Positions 55,304 through 60,930 of a stretch of 60,930 nucleotides of DNA are shown here, in pieces. The translations under genes and the position numbers were made by a program. This stretch comes from Bacteroidales bacterium (GTDB lineage: Bacteria > Bacteroidota > Bacteroidia > Bacteroidales > M50B96), in contig JAIOYV010000038.1 of the NCBI GenBank assembly GCA_021740905.1, forward strand, positions 1-60,930, given 5' to 3'. The notes under the pieces were generated by a model, which worked only from the letters and a program-made list of their open reading frames with translations, was not told where the DNA came from and made no database searches. Position 1 is the first letter of the stretch. Every line of letters starts with the position of its first letter.

Positions 55304-57682
55304 ATGTGGACAGTAATAGCAAGGGTGATCCTTCGGAACAGATTGTTTTTTTTAATTCTTCTTGGCTTGATGACCTTGTTTATGGTCTATAATGCCCAAT
55401 ATGTAAGCATAAGCTACGATTATATCAACTTACTTCCCGAAAAGGATTCGTCTTATACCCACTTCCAGGATTTCAAAGAAGTTTTCCGCGAAGATGTAAA
55501 TATGTATGTCCTGGCTGTTTCGGATCCCGATTTTTTTGAGCTTGATAAATTCAACGATTGGAGGAGGCTCGGTGATACAATCCGCAAACTCGATGGGGTA
55601 GAGGGTTTGGCTTCTGTAAGCCATCTGTTCAATATCAATAAAAATAAGGAGGAGAAAAAGTTTGAATTTGTATCGATGCTGAACGATACGGCATCAAGCC
55701 AGGCGCAAGTTGACAGCCTGGCCGGGTTGATACGCTCGTTGCCTTTTTACCGGGGTATCCTCTACAACGACTCAACCCATACCTTTTTGATGGGCATCAC
55801 CATAAACGAAAAGTTGATGAACAGCCGCAACCGCGAAGGCCTTATCCAGCAAATTGCAAAACTGAGCCAGGCATTCAGCGACAAGCATAAAATAGAGGTA
55901 CACCACTCGGGCTTGCCCTATACACGAACTGTTATTGCCAAAAAAATACGCGAAGAATTACGGATGTTTGTGCTCCTGGCCTTGCTGGTCACAGCCATTA
56001 TCATGTATTTGTTTTTCCGCTCGTTCAAAATTGTCATGTTCTCGATGCTGGTGGTGAGTATGGCCGTAGTTTGGGCTCTTGGCAGCATTGTGCTCATGGG
56101 TTACCAAATCACTATAATATCGGGGATGATCCCGCCCCTTATCATCGTGATAGGGATACCCAATTGCATTTACCTGCTCAACAAATTTCAGCAGGAATAT
56201 GCCCATCATGGCAATAAGATAATGGCCATGCAGCGGGTTATCCGAAGGATCGGGAATGCTGCTTTTATGACCAACCTGACAACAGCCCTTGGTTTTGCAA
56301 CCTTTATTACCACCAACAGCGAAATCCTGGTCGAGTTTGGGGTAATCGCCTCGTTGAATATAATGGGCGTGTTTATCATTAGCATTTTGCTCATCCCAAT
56401 CATCTTTAGTTTTCTGAAAGCGCCCAGTGCCAGGCACACCCATCACCTGAAAAACAAAACCATTAATCGGGTGGTCGAAATTTTGATCCATTGGATTGTG
56501 TATTACCGCAAGCAGATTTTTATTGTGACCATACTCTTGGTGCTTGTTGGGATTTATGGTATTACACGCATGAAGACCACCGGTTTCATGGTCGACGATA
56601 TTTCGAAAAAACATCCGGTTTACAAAGACCTGAAATATTTCGAAAAGAATTTCAAAGGGGTGATGCCCCTCGAAATAATGATCGACACGAAAAAGAAAAA
56701 AGGGGTAATGCGGACATCTACCCTGAAAAAGATCGACAAGCTCCAGGAAAAACTGAGCCACTATCCCGAACTCTCGCACAGTATGTCGATTGTCGATGCA
56801 TTTAAATTTTCGCGTCAGGCATACTACAACGGCAAGGAAAAATATTACGGATTGCCGGGCAGCCAGGAGCAGAATTTCATCCTGGCCTATCTTTCGAAAG
56901 ACAAACCGAGAATTAATCTGCTCGAAAACTTTGTCGACAGCACTGGCCAGTATGCCCGCGTCAGCTTGAAAGTAGCCGACATTGGCACCCTGAAAATGCG
57001 CAAGTTGTACCACGATATAACCAACGACATTTATTCTGTTTTTCCTGCCGAGTTTTACAATGTAACCCTTACCGGTACAAGCATTGTATTTTTCAAGGGA
57101 ACCGGCTACCTCATCCACAACCTATTTACCAGTCTGCTTTTGGCTATCCTGATTATTGCCGTGTTTATGGCTATCATGTTTGCATCATGGCGCATGGTGA
57201 TGGTTTCACTTATCCCCAACCTGGTGCCGCTTATTGTTACAGCTGCCATTATGGGATTTTTTGGCATCCCCATAAAGCCGTCCACGGTGTTGGTGTTTAG
57301 TATTGCCTTCGGTATTTCGGTTGATGACACCATCCATTTTTTGGCCAAGTACAGGCAGGAATTAAAACTGACCAATTGGAACATTGGCAAATCGGTGATC
57401 ATTGCCCTACAAGAAACTGGCGTAAGCATGATCTATACTTCAATTGTGTTGTTTTTTGGGTTCAGCATATTTATCACCTCCACTTTTGGTGGCACCATTG
57501 CGCTTGGCATATTGGTTTCGATAACCCTATTGGTGGCCATGCTGTCGAACATTGTGCTGCTGCCATCGCTGTTGCTGGCCCTCGAAAAGCGCCTTACCAC
57601 CAAATCGTTCAGCGAACCCTTGCTGGATGTGTACGACGAGGAGGAAGATATTGAGGTGGATGAACTGGAGATAAAAGAGTAG
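55304..57682 (+). CDS. RND-superfamily exporter, MMPL type
   Basis: 792 aa. Two halves, each with one membrane helix, a large periplasmic loop and a bundle of five helices (first bundle about 225-370; second about 607-765). Helix 10 carries the proton-relay type motif FGISVDDTIHFLAKY near residue 670. The corresponding helix of the first half reads IVIGIPNCIYLLNKF and lacks the Asp, which may be normal for this Bacteroidota subfamily. MMPL-type RND proteins export lipids or related envelope compounds without an outer-membrane channel. The C-terminal tail is acidic (EEEDIEVDELEI). Monocistronic, convergent with the next T9SS gene. Confidence 0.9.
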   Translation: MWTVIARVILRNRLFFLILLGLMTLFMVYNAQYVSISYDYINLLPEKDSSYTHFQDFKEVFREDVNMYVLAVSDPDFFELDKFNDWRRLGDTIRKLDGVEGLASVSHLFNINKNKEEKKFEFVSMLNDTASSQAQVDSLAGLIRSLPFYRGILYNDSTHTFLMGITINEKLMNSRNREGLIQQIAKLSQAFSDKHKIEVHHSGLPYTRTVIAKKIREELRMFVLLALLVTAIIMYLFFRSFKIVMFSMLVVSMAVVWALGSIVLMGYQITIISGMIPPLIIVIGIPNCIYLLNKFQQEYAHHGNKIMAMQRVIRRIGNAAFMTNLTTALGFATFITTNSEILVEFGVIASLNIMGVFIISILLIPIIFSFLKAPSARHTHHLKNKTINRVVEILIHWIVYYRKQIFIVTILLVLVGIYGITRMKTTGFMVDDISKKHPVYKDLKYFEKNFKGVMPLEIMIDTKKKKGVMRTSTLKKIDKLQEKLSHYPELSHSMSIVDAFKFSRQAYYNGKEKYYGLPGSQEQNFILAYLSKDKPRINLLENFVDSTGQYARVSLKVADIGTLKMRKLYHDITNDIYSVFPAEFYNVTLTGTSIVFFKGTGYLIHNLFTSLLLAILIIAVFMAIMFASWRMVMVSLIPNLVPLIVTAAIMGFFGIPIKPSTVLVFSIAFGISVDDTIHFLAKYRQELKLTNWNIGKSVIIALQETGVSMIYTSIVLFFGFSIFITSTFGGTIALGILVSITLLVAMLSNIVLLPSLLLALEKRLTTKSFSEPLLDVYDEEEDIEVDELEIKE

Positions 57683-57689
57683 ACCTGTC

Positions 57690-57812
57690 ATCGTTCCGCA
57701 GAACGACCTGTCATCGTCCGAAGCATCCTGAAATGATCGTGATTGGCTATGACAGCGTTTAAATTTACCCAGCCGTAAACGCTGACAGAGCCAGTCCCGT
57801 TCATTTCGGGAT
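57690..57812. repeat. Inverted copies of a 36-bp dispersed repeat between convergent genes
   Basis: Copy 57777-57812 (minus orientation) matches 25016-25051 with two mismatches. A more diverged copy in plus orientation lies at about 57722-57760, so the two can fold into a long stem with GCGTTTAAATTTACCCAGCCGTAAACGC at its tip. Two short direct repeats CTGTCATCGTTCCG/CTGTCATCGTCCG precede them (about 57694-57720). Its place between two convergent stop codons suggests a bidirectional terminator. Confidence 0.7.
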
Positions 57813-60800
57813 TACAATCTAACCACCACAAACTTACGAACAAACACTTCCTCTTGTGTGATAACACGGATAAAATAGTGGCCTGTTGCAAAACCAGATA
57901 CATCAATCGTTTCTTGATTTGTGTTTGTGTTGATTATTTGAAGCAGTTGACCTGTTTGATTATAAATTTCAACAAGATTCAATATCTCGGAGGATACGAT
58001 ATAGAATTTGTCGTTTGCCGGGTTGGGATAAATGTAAAATCCTTCATCAGTCGGAATTATATCTATGGAGATTTTCGGTACAACAATAAACCCATCCGAA
58101 CCTGTGCAATTGAACGCATCGCTGACAGTGACTGAATATTGGCCGGTTTGGGTTATAACAATCGAAGAATCCGTGCTTCCTGTCGACCAAATGTAAGTTT
58201 GAAAACCAGGCCCAGGTGATACAGAAATACTTGAACCAGCAACAAGAAACAAAGTGTCGAAAGCAAATACATTATTGGTTGCACTTTCAGTAACCACAAT
58301 ATTGTCGACAATAGAATTACAAGTATTGGTAATGGTTACGAAATACACACCACCTTCATCAACTACCATAGAATTGTCGGTCGATCCGTCGGACCATTGG
58401 TAAAGGGCATCGAATCCGGGCGAAAATACCAGGCTTTCGCCGGGGCATAAAACTGTATCGATGTTTAAGTTTGAGACAAGGGGCGAATCGACCGAAACAC
58501 TGATTTGGAAGTTTAATTGTCCACAGGCATTGTTGATGGTAACAGAATACAGGCCGGAGGAAGAAACCCAAACGGCCTGGGTTGTATTTCCAGTTGACCA
58601 GAGATAGTTCGAGCCCTGGTTGCTAACATCAATTTGTAAACTGTCGCCAACACAGAATGAAGAATCGGGTGGGAAATTTGCAAAAGGTGTATTCAACAAA
58701 GAAATAACAATGCTATCGTAATACACCCCACATGCATTGGTGGCTTCTACTGTGTATTGACCGCTTTGTTGTGCCCAAATCTGTGGTGTGGTTTCTGAGG
58801 TTGGCAACCAGACAATATCGGCCAGACCTGTAAAACTTCCTATATCCAATTGCACCGAATCGACGTTGCAAAAGGTCGTATCCGGCCCTAAATCGATATT
58901 CATAGGTTCGTCTATGATTACCAGGATTGAATCGTTAAGGGTACAACTATTTTTTGTGACAGTTAAATAATACCATCCCGAATCGTAAGTGGTGATTGAA
59001 AACCCTGTAGCCCCTGTCGACCATGCATAACTATCAACCCCAAATGCAAGGCTGTAAATATGAACTGACGAGCCGGTGCAATACCCGCTCATGGTATCGA
59101 ACATGTTTATCTCCACATTTTCAAACTCTACGGAAATTGAATCGACCGACTCTCCGCAAGTAGTGTTGATGTCCTGCGCCTCGACCCAATATGTGCCGGG
59201 GGTTTCTACAATAAAGGTGTCACCATAACCTACTATCCCGTACAGGTTGTGCCATTCGGGTGTTACACCAGCCATGCTTGCACTGATTGTAATTTGTTCT
59301 CCCGGGCAAAGTAGCGTATCGCTCCCAAAATTTGCACTGATGTAAGGGGCTACTTCAACCTGCTTTATCACTTCATCCAACTGGTTGTTGCGGTAGCGTT
59401 TCAGGTGTATATCATATTCGCCCGGTGTAGAAAAAGTAAAGTTGATGGAATCGGTATTGGCAATAGAAACCTGCCCTATAACCGGGTCGCTAAATTCCCA
59501 TCGGATGGAGTCGAAATTGGTGTTGGTTTTCGTGTAAATCACAGTTGTTTCCCCAATGCATACATTATTGGCTACGATATTACTTTCAAGGTAACTGCGG
59601 TAAAAATTGGGGAAAGACATTATCCATTTGTGATACACGCCATTAACCTCATTTGGCGGAAAGGAAATTACATCATATTCAAAATCACAGGATAGACCAG
59701 GTGAATTAGGATAATTTAATACTGAAATTGGCCAAGGTGGATATGTACTTATATGTGGATTAAACCCTACATATATTTTATTATCTAACCCAAGTTGAAT
59801 AGGCAACCAGTCTGTTGGTAGCATATTAGGGGATAAAACTATAATATCTATCATTGAATTAATTATGTTTTGAATACTACCTGCCAATAAATCTATCTGA
59901 TGAACTGATTCAGTCCAAGTATTGAGGCTATCATGTGGTGCATCCTGGCCAATATACAATAAAGTACCATCCGGTGAAAATTCTATATAAAATGGATGAG
60001 GGATAGGTATGGATATTGGATTTGACACAATACCTGTTTCATTGTTAAAATCGAACACCTCAACAAGGTTTAAACCTTTGCTGGCATAAGCAATTCGTTT
60101 CCCATCTGTCGAAAATTTCATTTCCCCAACAGATACACCATCCCATGCTGTAGGAGCCGGGACAGGATTGGTAATACTGGATCCACAATTACTAATTACA
60201 GACGAAAGGTTTAGTCCATCCTCAGTTAGTAAATAAGCGCGAAATGCGTTGCTGTTAAACTCGTGACACATTACCCAAATATCCAACCCATTCTTGTGTG
60301 ACACGGCTGTAACCTTATCCGTGGCAGAAGAATATATCGCAGTGTTATGTGGATAATTCAATGCTGCGCCCAATCCGTTGTCCATTTCCATATCAATTTC
60401 TGTATATCGAAATTCGGCAGATTGAGCTGGACCAACAAAATACCCTGGCGTAAAAACATAATATCTAAATGGATGGTTGGGACGGGGAACTATAATTGTT
60501 TGTGACACTTGTTTTTCTCCAATTAAATTATCGGCATTCATCATTGTATCATGATTGGCATTCCAAACTTTCTCTGAATTGGTATAAAATAATAGATTGC
60601 CATTGTCATCAGACATAACTGATGTAGCGTACGTTGTTAAATAATTCTGGTAGAACGAATTGCTTTCTATAACAATTTCAGGGATCCCGGAATTAAAACT
60701 TAAATGATAACTACAACAAAATAACCAGTGATTCGTTTGGTTTTGGGAATTGCTTTTAGTTTGACTTATTACAATAAAGCAAATTATGAAGAGGGTGCAT

Positions 60801-60817
60801 TCCCAAAATATGACCAT
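57812..60817 (-). CDS. T9SS-sorted protein with N-terminal beta-propeller and PKD-like domains
   Basis: 1,001 aa. Signal-like N-terminus (about 1-25; MVIFWECTLFIICFIVIS), then a propeller-type region (about 30-400) with SDDNGNLLFYTNSEKVWNANHD, FSTDGKRIAYASKGLNLVEVFDF and FSPDGTLLYIGQD, a pattern typical of large Bacteroidota gliding-associated proteins. Next come PKD/Ig-like modules (about 410-920) with WSTG and LCPGE or CVGDS motifs, and a type A T9SS sorting domain at the C-terminus (about 925-1001, starting FYIYPNPANDKFYIV). Start codon overlaps the stop of the upstream gene (TAATG). Inferred role: extracellular surface protein; substrate unknown. Confidence 0.92.
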   Translation of the reverse strand: MVIFWECTLFIICFIVISQTKSNSQNQTNHWLFCCSYHLSFNSGIPEIVIESNSFYQNYLTTYATSVMSDDNGNLLFYTNSEKVWNANHDTMMNADNLIGEKQVSQTIIVPRPNHPFRYYVFTPGYFVGPAQSAEFRYTEIDMEMDNGLGAALNYPHNTAIYSSATDKVTAVSHKNGLDIWVMCHEFNSNAFRAYLLTEDGLNLSSVISNCGSSITNPVPAPTAWDGVSVGEMKFSTDGKRIAYASKGLNLVEVFDFNNETGIVSNPISIPIPHPFYIEFSPDGTLLYIGQDAPHDSLNTWTESVHQIDLLAGSIQNIINSMIDIIVLSPNMLPTDWLPIQLGLDNKIYVGFNPHISTYPPWPISVLNYPNSPGLSCDFEYDVISFPPNEVNGVYHKWIMSFPNFYRSYLESNIVANNVCIGETTVIYTKTNTNFDSIRWEFSDPVIGQVSIANTDSINFTFSTPGEYDIHLKRYRNNQLDEVIKQVEVAPYISANFGSDTLLCPGEQITISASMAGVTPEWHNLYGIVGYGDTFIVETPGTYWVEAQDINTTCGESVDSISVEFENVEINMFDTMSGYCTGSSVHIYSLAFGVDSYAWSTGATGFSITTYDSGWYYLTVTKNSCTLNDSILVIIDEPMNIDLGPDTTFCNVDSVQLDIGSFTGLADIVWLPTSETTPQIWAQQSGQYTVEATNACGVYYDSIVISLLNTPFANFPPDSSFCVGDSLQIDVSNQGSNYLWSTGNTTQAVWVSSSGLYSVTINNACGQLNFQISVSVDSPLVSNLNIDTVLCPGESLVFSPGFDALYQWSDGSTDNSMVVDEGGVYFVTITNTCNSIVDNIVVTESATNNVFAFDTLFLVAGSSISVSPGPGFQTYIWSTGSTDSSIVITQTGQYSVTVSDAFNCTGSDGFIVVPKISIDIIPTDEGFYIYPNPANDKFYIVSSEILNLVEIYNQTGQLLQIINTNTNQETIDVSGFATGHYFIRVITQEEVFVRKFVVVRL

Positions 60818-60930
60818 TATGCAGCCCTTGTTAGTTCTTTACTCATAATCAATTGACCTTTCACGGTTTCTCCACCTTCTGGTACGAGAATCATCTTTCT
60901 TATGCTGTTGAGAAAGACAGGCCACCTGCC
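60817..60930 (-). CDS. 3' end of an unidentified gene (partial)
   Basis: On the minus strand a frame enters from the window edge and ends at a TAA at 60817-60819 after 37 codons. It contains VFLNSIRKMILVPEGG and VKGQLIMSKEL. The stop overlaps the next ATG by one base (TAATG), suggesting translational coupling. I do not recognise the protein, and the fragment is too short for a domain call. Confidence 0.45.
   Translation of the reverse strand, partial: GRWPVFLNSIRKMILVPEGGETVKGQLIMSKELTRAA

Noticed and set aside
55958-57118. 386-codon minus-strand frame inside the RND exporter gene
   Set aside because: It is antisense to membrane helices with recognisable RND motifs; the His/Gln-rich product is typical of a shadow frame.
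1-60930. tRNA, rRNA or CRISPR features
   Set aside because: I looked for the TTCGA loop with acceptor pairing and for regularly spaced short repeats in all longer gaps and saw none. A tRNAscan or CRISPR search was not possible.

Overview
The window looks like chromosomal DNA of a Bacteroidota bacterium, probably an uncultured Bacteroidales/Marinilabiliales-type lineage. The evidence is six proteins with a C-terminal type IX secretion (T9SS) sorting domain, TonB-dependent receptors, SprB-like repeats, a FISUMP protein, a GWxTD protein, and upstream elements that fit the Bacteroidota promoter consensus (TTTG - about 19 nt - TAnnTTTG). I see no rRNA, tRNA, CRISPR array, prophage or transposase gene.

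Layout. 1-9.4 kb: a giant T9SS cargo protein (over 3,100 aa) built from SprB-like repeats, CARDB-like domains and a recurring unnamed domain; its 5' end looks truncated or rearranged at the window edge. 9.5-15.3 kb: a cobalamin riboswitch followed by two T9SS-sorted surface proteins, a BtuB-type TonB receptor and a BtuG-type beta-propeller lipoprotein. I read this as a surface vitamin B12 capture and import operon. 15.6-23.6 kb (minus): a YfiR-like periplasmic protein, a 1,279-aa HAMP/GAF hybrid kinase with three receiver domains, and two tandem REC-kinase-REC proteins. 23.6-29.5 kb: a hairpin-rich non-coding stretch, a small T9SS protein, an aldehyde dehydrogenase, a second TonB receptor and a pterin carbinolamine dehydratase. 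29.5-36 kb (mostly minus): glutamate dehydrogenase, a methyltransferase, and tyrS - wzz-like - O-antigen ligase-like genes.

36-48.6 kb: a FISUMP protein, an orphan FecR-type anti-sigma protein followed by a GWxTD protein, an LpxL-type acyltransferase, an alpha/beta hydrolase divergent from YjbQ, a sulfotransferase-like protein, a Lys/Cys-rich exported peptide, purQ, a heavy-metal-binding lipoprotein, a HEAT-like protein and a sirtuin. 49-60.9 kb: a 1,394-aa T9SS protein with four near-identical 210-bp repeats, an e(P4)-type phosphatase, a PAS protein, an RND/MMPL exporter, a 1,001-aa T9SS propeller/PKD protein on the minus strand, and the 3' end of an unidentified gene coupled to it.

The most interesting module is the B12 operon, where T9SS-sorted proteins stand next to the BtuB-BtuG pair under a riboswitch. 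Secondary points are the recurring unnamed domain shared by two large surface proteins, the YfiR/multi-receiver kinase cluster, and short dispersed palindromic repeats that sit just after T9SS genes and in one case seem to have become the C-terminus of a protein. All functions are inferred from reading the translated sequence; no search was run.
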